In this document: positions 42,225-51,268 of the stretch, piece by piece
How the letters are laid out: the number at the start of each line of letters is the position of its first letter
Position numbering within the stretch: position 1 is the first letter of the stretch
Assembly (NCBI GenBank): GCA_001603455.1
Contig: LUZA01000029.1
Location: 16,179-80,178 of the forward strand
Direction of reading: 5' to 3'
Length of the DNA stretch: 64,000 nucleotides
DNA from: Bacteroidales bacterium Bact_09
Lineage (GTDB): Bacteria > Bacteroidota > Bacteroidia > Bacteroidales > UBA932
Program-made: the position numbers and the translations under genes
The notes under the pieces: model-generated
The model's input: the letters and a program-made list of their open reading frames with translations, nothing else
The model's database searches: none
Told to the model about the DNA's origin: nothing

Positions 42225-42232
42225 CAAAGATA
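42225..42232 (-). promoter_or_regulatory. Putative -7 element (TATCTTTG) for the 4'-phosphopantetheinyl transferase gene
   Basis: Exact TAnnTTTG match, 12 nt upstream of ATG at 42212. Confidence 0.5.
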
Positions 42233-42242
42233 AGAACAAATC

Positions 42243-43025
42243 CTAAATCCTAAAAAGGCCGAACACGGCAGATCCGCTTCCCGTCATAGATGCATAGACC
42301 GCCCCTTCCCGATACAGAGCCTGTTTGTAATGGCTTATCAGGGGGTATTTCTTAAAAATCGTTTCTTCAAAATCGTTCCTGACAACATATTTCCATGTGT
42401 CAACAGGTTGCAGGAGCAAGTCGCGCAAAGCTACCTTGCGGGGGCGGGGTTCGATGCCTGCATAGGCTTCAGCCGTAGAAACAGAGACAGGTGGAAACCG
42501 CAACTCTATGCGGTATTGGCTCAGGTCAATGGGAAAAGGCTCCAGAACATCTCCTTTTCCCGTCGCCAGACAGGATATGAACGGAGGCTGTTGGATAAAA
42601 AAAGAAACGTCGCTGCCCAGCTGTGCGGCATAGGAAAGCATTTCTTTTTGGGACAAACCCAGGGAAAAGTGCCTGTTAAGCAATTGCAAACAAAAAGCAC
42701 CGTCTGCAGAACCGCCTCCTAATCCCTTCCCGGTTGGTATTTGTTTGTAAAGATGGATTTCCACCGGAGTGAGTCGGAATCGTTCGGCCAGCAAACGGTA
42801 GGCTTTCACACAAAGATTTGATGTTACGGGTCCCGGGACATTTTGTCCATAAAGGAAAAGCTGTACATCTTCCTGACAGCCTGATACATCAGTTATCTCG
42901 AGTATGTCACACAGCGTATGGGGAACAAAAAGTGTTTCGATATTGTGATAACCGTCCGTGCGTTTTTCAAGCACGTGTAACCCCACATTGATCTTGGAAC
43001 AAGGATATACAACTGTAGTGGCCAT
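42243..43025 (-). CDS. ispE: 4-diphosphocytidyl-2-C-methyl-D-erythritol kinase
   Basis: CSKINVGLHVLEKRTDGYHNIETLFVP, IPTGKGLGGGSADGAFCLQLLN, MTGSGSAVFGLF. Confidence 0.95.
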   Translation of the reverse strand: MATTVVYPCSKINVGLHVLEKRTDGYHNIETLFVPHTLCDILEITDVSGCQEDVQLFLYGQNVPGPVTSNLCVKAYRLLAERFRLTPVEIHLYKQIPTGKGLGGGSADGAFCLQLLNRHFSLGLSQKEMLSYAAQLGSDVSFFIQQPPFISCLATGKGDVLEPFPIDLSQYRIELRFPPVSVSTAEAYAGIEPRPRKVALRDLLLQPVDTWKYVVRNDFEETIFKKYPLISHYKQALYREGAVYASMTGSGSAVFGLFRI

Positions 43026-43035
43026 AAACAAAGGA

Positions 43036-45588
43036 TTAGCCGCACTTGGAATTCCCGCAGCTCATGCATAACAAGCAGCCTTCCTGATAAATCAGGTTCT
43101 TAGCACCGCATTTTTCGCACTCTATTCCCGAGGTGTCCTTGGTCCCGTTGGGTATATATCTTTTTAATGCCCTTTCCACTCCTGTGCGCCAGTTGTTTAT
43201 GGTTTGGCTGTCGAGTTCCAGCGACGAAACCAGGTGAACAACTTCTTCTACGGGCAGGCCGTTGCGCAAAACGCCCGAGATCAGTTTGGCATAATTCCAA
43301 TATGCCTGGTTGAACATATGGGATATCCCTCCAACAGTATTGGGGTAACCGTATTTATCTATAAAACGGAAGTCGTAACGGGAGCCTTTCTCTTCCACAA
43401 CCTTGAGGACCTGTCCCATGGTTACGGATTTGGGTATTACCCTGGTGTCCTCGTCCAGTTTCCCGGTGAAAATTTCATAAGGTCTTCCTTCATACAATCC
43501 CACAAAGGCGATCCATTGTTCATTGGCATTTTTAAACCTGATGACCTCCGCATCCAGGGCCTCGGGTCTTTCCTTTGGCATTGATTTCATCATTTTTCCT
43601 CCTTTTTCCGGGGAATCTGCCGGTACAAGTACGCCGGAACGACTCCCTTCGCGGTACACGGTTATACCTTTACAGCCCCACTCCCAGGCTGTCCTGTACA
43701 CCTTGGCTACCATGTCTTCCGTAATATCGGAAGGCAGGTTGACGGTTACACTAATGGAGTGGTCTACCCATTTTTGCATCTGTCCCTGCATCTTAACCTT
43801 GGCAACCCAGTCCACATCGTTGGCAGTGGCTTTGTAATAAGGCGACTCCTGTACCAAAGCCTGCAACTCTTCTTTGTTCATTGCCATGACCTTATTTTTG
43901 TTATGCCCGTTGACTTCGGCCCAATCAAGAAATTTATGGTGGAATACGTTGTATTCCTCAAACGCATCCCCCATTTTATCTGTATAGGAAATATTGGCGT
44001 TTTTATCGTTAGGGTTAACCTTTTTACGACGTTGATATACAGGCAAAAAAACTTGTTCAATTCCACTTGTTGTTTGAGTCATCAGACTGGTAGTGCCCGT
44101 AGGAGCTATGGTCAGCATAGAGATATTGCGGCGTCCCGAGCTGACCATCAATTGGTACAACTCTTCATCTTCTTGTCGAATACGTTCTATCATGGGATTG
44201 CGGAGTTCCCTGTTGGAATCGTATATAGGGAATGGTCCCCTTTCCTGGCCCATGATTACCGATGAACGGTAAGCGGCAAGTGCGAGCGTTTTCTGCACCT
44301 GAACCCCTACCTGAATGGCTTCTTCCGATCCGTAACGCAGGCCCAGTGCTGCGAGCATATCGCCTTCTGCTGTGATACCCAGGCCCGTACGTCTTCCCCC
44401 AAGGGTTTTCTCTTTGATCTTAGTCCACAATTCCCTTTCGGTTCTTTTAATGACTTCGTCTTCAGGGTCACGGTCGATCTTGGATATGATGGCGTCTATC
44501 TTTTCCATTTCCAGATCTACCAGGTCATCATTCAGCCGCATGGCTTTGATCACATGATCCTTGAAAAGGGAAATGTTGAACTTCGCCTGAGAAGTAAAGG
44601 GTTTTTCTACATAGGAATACAGGTTGATGGCTATTAGACGGCAAGAATCATACGGACACAACGGTATTTCCCCGCAGGGGTTGGTGCTGACTGTCCTGTA
44701 TCCCAGGTCCGCGTAACAGTCGGCAACTGATTCGCGAATGATCGTATCCCAAAATAATACCCCGGGTTCTGCCGATTTCCAGGCATTGTGAATAATCTTC
44801 TTCCACAAGGAGGCCGCATCCATTTCCTTTTTATATTTTGGATTTGTTGCGTCCACCGGATATTGCTGCATATAGGGTTTTTCTGCCAATGCGGCTTTCA
44901 TGAACTCATCGTTTATCTTGACCGATACATTGGCGCCCGTCACCTTGTTCTGTTCCAGTTTGGCATCTATGAAGTTTTCTGCATCGGGATGTTTAACGGA
45001 AATTGTCAGCATGAGTGCTCCGCGCCTGCCATCCTGAGCTACTTCGCGGGTCGAATTGGAATACCTTTCCATGAAGGGAACCACACCTGTAGATGTAAGG
45101 GCAGAATTGAGCACAGGAGATCCGCCGGGCCTGATATGGGACAAATCATGACCCACACCTCCACGGCGTTTCATCAGCTGTACCTGTTCTTCATCTATTT
45201 TCAGTATCCCTCCATACGAATCGGCCGGTTTTTCATGGCCTATTACAAAACAATTAGACAAGGATGCAATTTGATGGCCGTTCCCGATTCCGGACATGGG
45301 TCCACCTTGAGGTATAATGTACTTGAAGTGGTCGAGCAACTGAAATATCTCTTCTTCGCTCATCGGATTCGGATACTTTTTTTCTATCCTGGCAAACTCT
45401 TTAGCCAACCTCCGGTGCATGTCTTCAGGGGTACATTCGTAAAGATTCCCAAAAGAATCTTTCATGGCGTATTTATTAATCCAGACTGATGCAGCCAGTT
45501 CGTCGCCATTGAAATATTCCTTTGTTTTGGCCAATGCTTCCTCATAGGGAAAAATTGCCTTTGCATTCTTTTCTACAGAATCCATCAC
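43036..45588 (-). CDS. nrdJ: Adenosylcobalamin-dependent (class II) ribonucleoside-diphosphate reductase
   Basis: 850 aa; GGVGHDLSHIRPGGSPV, STNPCGEIPLCPYDSCRL, APTGTTSLMTQTTSGIEQVF; C-terminal CEKCGAKN...CLLCMSCGNSKCG zinc-ribbon. Confidence 0.92.
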   Translation of the reverse strand: MMDSVEKNAKAIFPYEEALAKTKEYFNGDELAASVWINKYAMKDSFGNLYECTPEDMHRRLAKEFARIEKKYPNPMSEEEIFQLLDHFKYIIPQGGPMSGIGNGHQIASLSNCFVIGHEKPADSYGGILKIDEEQVQLMKRRGGVGHDLSHIRPGGSPVLNSALTSTGVVPFMERYSNSTREVAQDGRRGALMLTISVKHPDAENFIDAKLEQNKVTGANVSVKINDEFMKAALAEKPYMQQYPVDATNPKYKKEMDAASLWKKIIHNAWKSAEPGVLFWDTIIRESVADCYADLGYRTVSTNPCGEIPLCPYDSCRLIAINLYSYVEKPFTSQAKFNISLFKDHVIKAMRLNDDLVDLEMEKIDAIISKIDRDPEDEVIKRTERELWTKIKEKTLGGRRTGLGITAEGDMLAALGLRYGSEEAIQVGVQVQKTLALAAYRSSVIMGQERGPFPIYDSNRELRNPMIERIRQEDEELYQLMVSSGRRNISMLTIAPTGTTSLMTQTTSGIEQVFLPVYQRRKKVNPNDKNANISYTDKMGDAFEEYNVFHHKFLDWAEVNGHNKNKVMAMNKEELQALVQESPYYKATANDVDWVAKVKMQGQMQKWVDHSISVTVNLPSDITEDMVAKVYRTAWEWGCKGITVYREGSRSGVLVPADSPEKGGKMMKSMPKERPEALDAEVIRFKNANEQWIAFVGLYEGRPYEIFTGKLDEDTRVIPKSVTMGQVLKVVEEKGSRYDFRFIDKYGYPNTVGGISHMFNQAYWNYAKLISGVLRNGLPVEEVVHLVSSLELDSQTINNWRTGVERALKRYIPNGTKDTSGIECEKCGAKNLIYQEGCLLCMSCGNSKCG

Positions 45589-45709
45589 ACTGTTAATAAA
45601 AAGGTTACTAAATATTTAGGTTATTTTCCTCACCGGAAAAGGGAATTGCAAGTTAACTCAATCGTCCCGTTATTAACAGAGACAACCTTAAAAGATATGC
45701 ACAAATTTT

Positions 45710-46747
45710 TTAACAACAATGCATGGTGCAATGTGAACATTTTGTGAATTCCCCGCGCAATCTGCTTTCTACCATTCGTTCCAATCTTGACCGTATGGCA
45801 TCAGAGCGGACCCTGTCCAGTACATCCTGCACAAAAGCCATTTGTTGTAGCATTTGAGCTTCTGCCAGGGGGATTCCCCTGGATCGCAGGTAAAAGAGCC
45901 CCAGTTCGTCTAATCGTCCTATAGTAGCTCCGTGGGAACACTTGACATCGTCGGCATATATCTCAAGTTGGGGTTTGGTCGTGATCCTGGCATTACGGGT
46001 AAGCAACAAATTGTGGTTAGCCTGGTATGCTTCTGTTTTCTGAGCCCCGGGCGCCACACGTATAGCCCCGTTAAAAGACGCCCTGGCATGATTATCCAGG
46101 ATCCCTTTGAATAATTGCCGGGAATTGCAGCCGGGACTGTCATGGCGTACTGTGATGTCATACAGGATATCCTGCTCACCGTCGGCTAGGTAAAGACCGT
46201 CCAGATTGCACACTGCGCCGGGTTGCTGCATGCAGACATGCACCTTGTTATGAATGATCCCCCCGTAAAGGCTCAGGATATGACAGTCCAGCTGGGAGGC
46301 CTCCTCTACTTCTGCACTGATATCCAGCCAGTATTTAGAACGGTCGTGTTCATTTTGCATGAAGAGAATATCCAGGCGGGCTTCTTTCCCTACTTTAATC
46401 TGTGAAAAACGGGAAGTCCTGTACAGATATTCATTTAGCGTGTGATCGCACACAATGATTTGTGCTGCAGCTCCCGGCGCCAGTTCCCACTGATTGGAGA
46501 ATTCCAGTGGCTTGTGCAGGTTTTCGCTCCGCACACTGATGATCTGAATAGGTTCTTGTGAGTGATCACCATTGATACGCAACCTCAGGCCCATCTGGTC
46601 CACTCCTCTTTGCAACAAGATCCCTCCAGTCTCATTTTCCTCTTCCTGCAATATCCCGTCAATAAGGAATATTTGCCTGATATTCCCGTTAGGAACGGTG
46701 CAACGGAAAACGCGCCTGACTTCGGGCATATAAGTGTATTCTTTCAT
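45710..46747 (-). CDS. sufD: Fe-S cluster assembly protein SufD
   Basis: 345 aa; KTEAYQANHNLLLTRNARITTKPQLEIYADDVKCSHGATIGRLDELGLFYLRSRGI. Confidence 0.93.
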   Translation of the reverse strand: MKEYTYMPEVRRVFRCTVPNGNIRQIFLIDGILQEEENETGGILLQRGVDQMGLRLRINGDHSQEPIQIISVRSENLHKPLEFSNQWELAPGAAAQIIVCDHTLNEYLYRTSRFSQIKVGKEARLDILFMQNEHDRSKYWLDISAEVEEASQLDCHILSLYGGIIHNKVHVCMQQPGAVCNLDGLYLADGEQDILYDITVRHDSPGCNSRQLFKGILDNHARASFNGAIRVAPGAQKTEAYQANHNLLLTRNARITTKPQLEIYADDVKCSHGATIGRLDELGLFYLRSRGIPLAEAQMLQQMAFVQDVLDRVRSDAIRSRLERMVESRLRGEFTKCSHCTMHCC

Positions 46748-47490
46748 AATTCGTTTATGATGTGATCGTAGCCCTTGGTCTCCACTTCCAATGCCAGGTC
46801 CTTGCCTGCTGTCTTTATAATCTGTCCTTTGTACAGCACATGAACAATGTCGGGTACAATATAATCCAACAACCGCTGGTAATGCGTGATGACAACAAAG
46901 GCATTTTCTTTTGTTTTCAGCTTGTTGACCCCTTGTGCTACGACCCGCAGGGCATCCACGTCCAATCCGCTGTCTGTTTCATCCAAAAAAGCAAGTTTTG
47001 GTTCCAACATGGCCATCTGGAAGATTTCATTGCGTTTTTTCTCCCCTCCTGAAAATCCTACGTTCACACCTCTTCCCACAAAAGAAGAATCCATTTCCAC
47101 CATAGCCATTTTTTCCCGCATTCGTTTCAGGAACTCTCCGGAAGTTAACAGGGGCAGATCATTGTATTTACGCTGTTCATTGACAGCTGCTTTCATGAAA
47201 TTCACGTTTGTAAGACCTGGAATTTCTACCGGATATTGGAATCCGAGGAACAGTCCCATACGGGCCCTTTCCTCGGGAGCAAGTTCAAACAGATTTTTAC
47301 CCATGAACATGGCCGATCCTTGTGTCACCGTAAAAGTATCCCTGCCGGCCAGTACGGCTGCCAACGTTGATTTTCCGGATCCGTTGGGTCCCATTATGGC
47401 ATGGATCTCTCCGGGTTTAATTTCCAGGTTTATTCCCCTAAGGATCTCTTTATCCCCGATCTTTACGTACAAGTCTTTAATGCTTAACAT
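46744..47490 (-). CDS. sufC: Fe-S cluster assembly ATPase SufC
   Basis: [89 protein letters not shown]; start at MLSIKD rather than the longer ORF start. Confidence 0.96.
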   Translation of the reverse strand: MLSIKDLYVKIGDKEILRGINLEIKPGEIHAIMGPNGSGKSTLAAVLAGRDTFTVTQGSAMFMGKNLFELAPEERARMGLFLGFQYPVEIPGLTNVNFMKAAVNEQRKYNDLPLLTSGEFLKRMREKMAMVEMDSSFVGRGVNVGFSGGEKKRNEIFQMAMLEPKLAFLDETDSGLDVDALRVVAQGVNKLKTKENAFVVITHYQRLLDYIVPDIVHVLYKGQIIKTAGKDLALEVETKGYDHIINEL

Positions 47491-48149
47491 AACTGTTTTT
47501 GTTTTTCCCATTCCTTCTTCCAGTGGATTATTCCTATAATATTGAAAGCCAGGAAGAAAACCGCAACTATAGGCATGAATACCAGCCCGGCTGAAATATA
47601 TAATATCACGTTCCCTATATTTAGTGCCACCCAGAATATCCAGCATTCCCATTTTTTCTGTGCGGCCAGGATCTGTGCTGTAAGCATCAGTCCTGCCACG
47701 GTTGCATCCAGGTAAGGTGACCTGGCAGGGGGGAAAAGTTCCGATATCAGGTGCAGTCTGGTCAGGATGAAACCCCATACTATTACAATGCCTGCTAACA
47801 ATAACAAGTACATTATACGTTGCTTGTTGTTCAAAAAAGATATCAGCAATTGGTTCCGGCTGTTTTTCTTTTCCTTGTGGGGTCTTGTCCAGTGGTACAA
47901 GCCGTATATATTAATCCCAAGGGAAATGGGTTGCAGCAACATGTTCGTGTACAGGTTCTTTTGCAGGAACATCATAAAGAGCAGTGCCGTATATATAAAC
48001 CCGATCCAATAATTGATGGCACGGGCCAGACTGGCCATAAAGACAGATGTTAACCCAAAAAGAACAGCCCAGAATTCCAGGTATGATATTCCCTGTCCTC
48101 CTATGACAAAAAAAATGTTGTGCAGGTTAAAAAAATCTTTCATTATCAT
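47484..48149 (-). CDS. PnuC-family vitamin transporter
   Basis: 221 aa; [49 protein letters not shown] PnuC-family signature; 7-8 predicted TM helices. Confidence 0.83.
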   Translation of the reverse strand: MIMKDFFNLHNIFFVIGGQGISYLEFWAVLFGLTSVFMASLARAINYWIGFIYTALLFMMFLQKNLYTNMLLQPISLGINIYGLYHWTRPHKEKKNSRNQLLISFLNNKQRIMYLLLLAGIVIVWGFILTRLHLISELFPPARSPYLDATVAGLMLTAQILAAQKKWECWIFWVALNIGNVILYISAGLVFMPIVAVFFLAFNIIGIIHWKKEWEKQKQLC

Positions 48150-49594
48150 CCAACAGTCCCTTCCAACGAGAGACTCAGCAACTTTTGCGCCTCAACGGCA
48201 AATTCCATGGGCAGCTTGTTCAATACTTCACGCGCATATCCGTTGACGATCAGACCTACTGCATCTTCAGCACCTATGCCACGCTGCAGGCAATAAAAGA
48301 GTTGGTCCTCTCCTATTTTGGAAGTAGTGGCTTCATGCTCCACAACGGATGTTTCGTTTCCGTTCTCGATCACCGGGAAAGTATGGGCTCCGCATTTGTC
48401 GCCCAGCAGCAGTGAGTCACACTGCGAATGATTTCTTGCATTATCGGCTCCTGGAAGCACTTTAACTAATCCGCGGTATGCATTCTGACTGTGACCGGCC
48501 GATATCCCTTTGCTTACTATACGGCTACGGGTGTTTTTTCCTATGTGTATCATTTTTGTACCCGTGTCCGCTTGCTGGTAATTATTGGTTACGGCCACAG
48601 AATAGAACTCGCTTACCGAATCATCCCCCTGCAGAATAGTGGAAGGATATTTCCAGGTTATAGCCGATCCGGTCTCTACCTGTGTCCAGTACAGTCGCGC
48701 ATTAGCCCCTTTACAAATCCCCCTCTTGGTAACAAAATTATAAATCCCCCCCCTTCCCTTTTCATCTCCCGGATACCAGTTCTGAACAGTAGAGTACTTC
48801 ACTTCTGCATCCTGCATGACAACAATCTCCACAACCGCCGCATGCAACTGGTTTTCATCCCGTTGTGGAGCAGTACATCCTTCCAGATAACTTAAATAAG
48901 ACCCCTCTTCGGCCACTATAAGGGTTCTTTCAAACTGCCCTGTGCCACGGGCATTAATGCGGAAATAGCTGGATAACTCCATGGGACAACGCACCTTTTT
49001 GGGTATATAGCAAAAGGATCCGTCAGAAAATACAGCTGAGTTTAGGGCCGAAAAGAAATTATCTTCCACAGGTACCACTGTTGCCAGATACTTTTTTACA
49101 AGTGACGGATAATCTCTCACTGCCTCGGAAAAGGAGCAAAAAATGATTCCTTTTTCAGCCAACGTTTCTTTAAAAGTAGTTTTTACCGATACTGAATCAA
49201 AGATGGCGTCTACGGCCATCCCGGCCAGTACATTCCTTTCGTGCAACGGAATACCCAGTTTGTCAAAAGTCTCGGCCAGTTTTGGATCCATTTCGCCCGT
49301 CCCTTCGCCAGGTTTTTTTTGCTTTGGGGCGGCATAATAAATAATATCCTGATAATCAATGGGCGGTATGGTCAGATGTGCCCATTGGGGCATTTTCATA
49401 GTCTGCCATCTTCTGAAGGCGTTCAGGCGAAATTCCAGCAACCACTCTGGTTCTTCTTTTTTTGAGGAGATCAGTCGGATTATATCTTCATTCAAGCCTT
49501 TTGGAAAAGTCTCCTGTTCCAGATCAGTCACAAAACCGTGCTCATACTCACTTTCAGCTATCTTTTTAAGAATGGATTCCTGATTTTCTTTCAT
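48146..49594 (-). CDS. sufB: Fe-S cluster assembly protein SufB
   Basis: [35 protein letters not shown] and [20 protein letters not shown]; start at [20 protein letters not shown]. Confidence 0.96.
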   Translation of the reverse strand: MKENQESILKKIAESEYEHGFVTDLEQETFPKGLNEDIIRLISSKKEEPEWLLEFRLNAFRRWQTMKMPQWAHLTIPPIDYQDIIYYAAPKQKKPGEGTGEMDPKLAETFDKLGIPLHERNVLAGMAVDAIFDSVSVKTTFKETLAEKGIIFCSFSEAVRDYPSLVKKYLATVVPVEDNFFSALNSAVFSDGSFCYIPKKVRCPMELSSYFRINARGTGQFERTLIVAEEGSYLSYLEGCTAPQRDENQLHAAVVEIVVMQDAEVKYSTVQNWYPGDEKGRGGIYNFVTKRGICKGANARLYWTQVETGSAITWKYPSTILQGDDSVSEFYSVAVTNNYQQADTGTKMIHIGKNTRSRIVSKGISAGHSQNAYRGLVKVLPGADNARNHSQCDSLLLGDKCGAHTFPVIENGNETSVVEHEATTSKIGEDQLFYCLQRGIGAEDAVGLIVNGYAREVLNKLPMEFAVEAQKLLSLSLEGTVG

Positions 49595-49600
49595 AGCCCG

Positions 49601-49608
49601 CAAATATA
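49601..49608 (-). promoter_or_regulatory. Putative -7 element (TATATTTG) for sufB
   Basis: Exact TAnnTTTG match, 6 nt upstream of ATG at 49594. Confidence 0.55.
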
Positions 49609-49620
49609 CCATCTTTTCCG

Positions 49621-49628
49621 TATTTTTG
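49621..49628 (+). promoter_or_regulatory. Putative -7 element (TATTTTTG) for thiL
   Basis: Exact TAnnTTTG match, 4 nt upstream of ATG at 49633. Confidence 0.5.
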
Positions 49629-49632
49629 TGAT

Positions 49633-50673
49633 ATGAACAATAAAAAAGAATCTTCAAAGACCCCCATCCGGGAGTTGGGTAAATACCAACTGACAGACAG
49701 GCTTTCAGCACGTTTTATTTCAAGTAACGAAGCAACACTTCAGGGACCCGGAGATGATGCGTCGGTCGCGTGTTTCCGTGAACCACTGACCGTTTCGGGA
49801 CAAAAGCTCTCCCTGGAAGGAGTAGACTTTGACCTGAGCTATTTTCCCCTGAAATTTATAGGTTATAAAACGGTAATTCACGCTATGGGCCAAGTAATGG
49901 CCATGAATGCCGTTCCTTTGCAGCTTCTTGTATGCGCAGGAGTTTCCCAGCGTTTTTTTATAGAGGATCTGGATGAACTTTTCCTGGGAATTGATGCAGC
50001 TGCCAGGATCTACGGAGCCGATGTCACAGCAATAGATATACAATCTTCCTATACCGGTCTTTCACTTGCGGTCACAGCCCTGGGAGAGGGCGATGCTGGA
50101 ATGCTTACACGCAGAAGCGGTGCCCATGATAATGACCTGATCTGCCTTAGCGGGAATGTAGGTGCTGCCTATATGGGGTTAAAACTTCTGGAGAGGGAAA
50201 AACGTGTGTTTACAGGAGATAGCGGACGAGATCAGCTCCCCGACCTTAAGGGATATGAGTACATTCTGGAACGTTACCTGAAACCAGAATTGCCTAAAAA
50301 ATTATTGGAGAACCTGAAAAAAGATGATCTGATACCAACATCCATGTGTTTGCTCACCAATGGATTGGCACATGGTGTTTTAAGTATTGCAAAAGCCTCC
50401 AGAACAGGTGCCAGAATATTTGTTGATAAGATCCCTATAGCCAGGGAATGTTTTGATTTTGCTCAAACGGATAAGGATCTTTCACCCCTGGTGGCTGCTC
50501 TTAACGGAGGCGATGATTATGAAATGCTGTTCACCATCCCCCTTGAATCTTACGAAATCCTTAGCAAAGAATATAGTATAGATATCATAGGACATATCTG
50601 TGATGCGTCCCATGGATGCATGATGATCACGCCCGACGGAAAAGCTCTTAAATTGGAAAGTCCCGGGTTCTGA
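49633..50673 (+). CDS. thiL: Thiamine-monophosphate kinase
   Basis: 346 aa; [53 protein letters not shown]. Confidence 0.92.
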   Translation: MNNKKESSKTPIRELGKYQLTDRLSARFISSNEATLQGPGDDASVACFREPLTVSGQKLSLEGVDFDLSYFPLKFIGYKTVIHAMGQVMAMNAVPLQLLVCAGVSQRFFIEDLDELFLGIDAAARIYGADVTAIDIQSSYTGLSLAVTALGEGDAGMLTRRSGAHDNDLICLSGNVGAAYMGLKLLEREKRVFTGDSGRDQLPDLKGYEYILERYLKPELPKKLLENLKKDDLIPTSMCLLTNGLAHGVLSIAKASRTGARIFVDKIPIARECFDFAQTDKDLSPLVAALNGGDDYEMLFTIPLESYEILSKEYSIDIIGHICDASHGCMMITPDGKALKLESPGF

Positions 50674-50676
50674 TAT

Positions 50677-51264
50677 TTAAAACTCCACGACCGGAGGTGT
50701 TTCAGTCCCTTCTACTGCCTTAAAATAAGCTTTGCTTTCAAAATTTCTGATCCCGGCCACAATGGAATTGGGGAATTTGCGGATCAGGACGTTATATTCC
50801 TGAACAACCTGGTTGAAACTCCTTCTTTCCACAGCTATCCTGTTCTCTGTTCCCTCCAGCTGTGCCTGCAATTCCAGAAAGTTTTGATTCGCCTTCAATT
50901 CGGGATACCTTTCAACAACGACCATCAGACGTCCCAGCGATTGACTGAGGTTGTCCTGGGCACTTTGAAATGCAGCCATACTTTCTTCCGTCAGATTTGT
51001 GGGATCAACCGTTACGGCGGTAGCTTTTGAACGGGCTTCAATAACGTCTTCCAGCGTTCCTCTTTCAAAGTCGGCAGCCCCTTTGACTGTATTGACCAGG
51101 TTGGGGATCAGATCTGCCCGGCGCTGGTATACGTTCTCTACCTGTGCCCAAGCTTGAACAGCTTTTTCTTCTGATTCAACCATCCTGTTGTTGATCCTTA
51201 CAAACCACATGACCACCAAGGCTATGATGGCAATGATAATAATCCAGATAGTGCCTTTTTTCAT
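50677..51264 (-). CDS. LemA family protein
   Basis: 195 aa; AWAQVENVYQRRADLIPNLVNTVKGAADFERGTLEDVIEARSKAT. Confidence 0.96.
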   Translation of the reverse strand: MKKGTIWIIIIAIIALVVMWFVRINNRMVESEEKAVQAWAQVENVYQRRADLIPNLVNTVKGAADFERGTLEDVIEARSKATAVTVDPTNLTEESMAAFQSAQDNLSQSLGRLMVVVERYPELKANQNFLELQAQLEGTENRIAVERRSFNQVVQEYNVLIRKFPNSIVAGIRNFESKAYFKAVEGTETPPVVEF

Positions 51265-51268
51265 TTTT

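Noticed and set aside
44788-45489. 233-aa plus-strand ORF antisense to nrdJ
   Set aside because: Contained in the conserved class II RNR coding sequence; treated as spurious.
46744-47778. Long version of sufC (344 aa)
   Set aside because: The N-terminal ~95 residues lie out of frame over the PnuC-like gene; the conserved SufC start [13 protein letters not shown] is at 47490.
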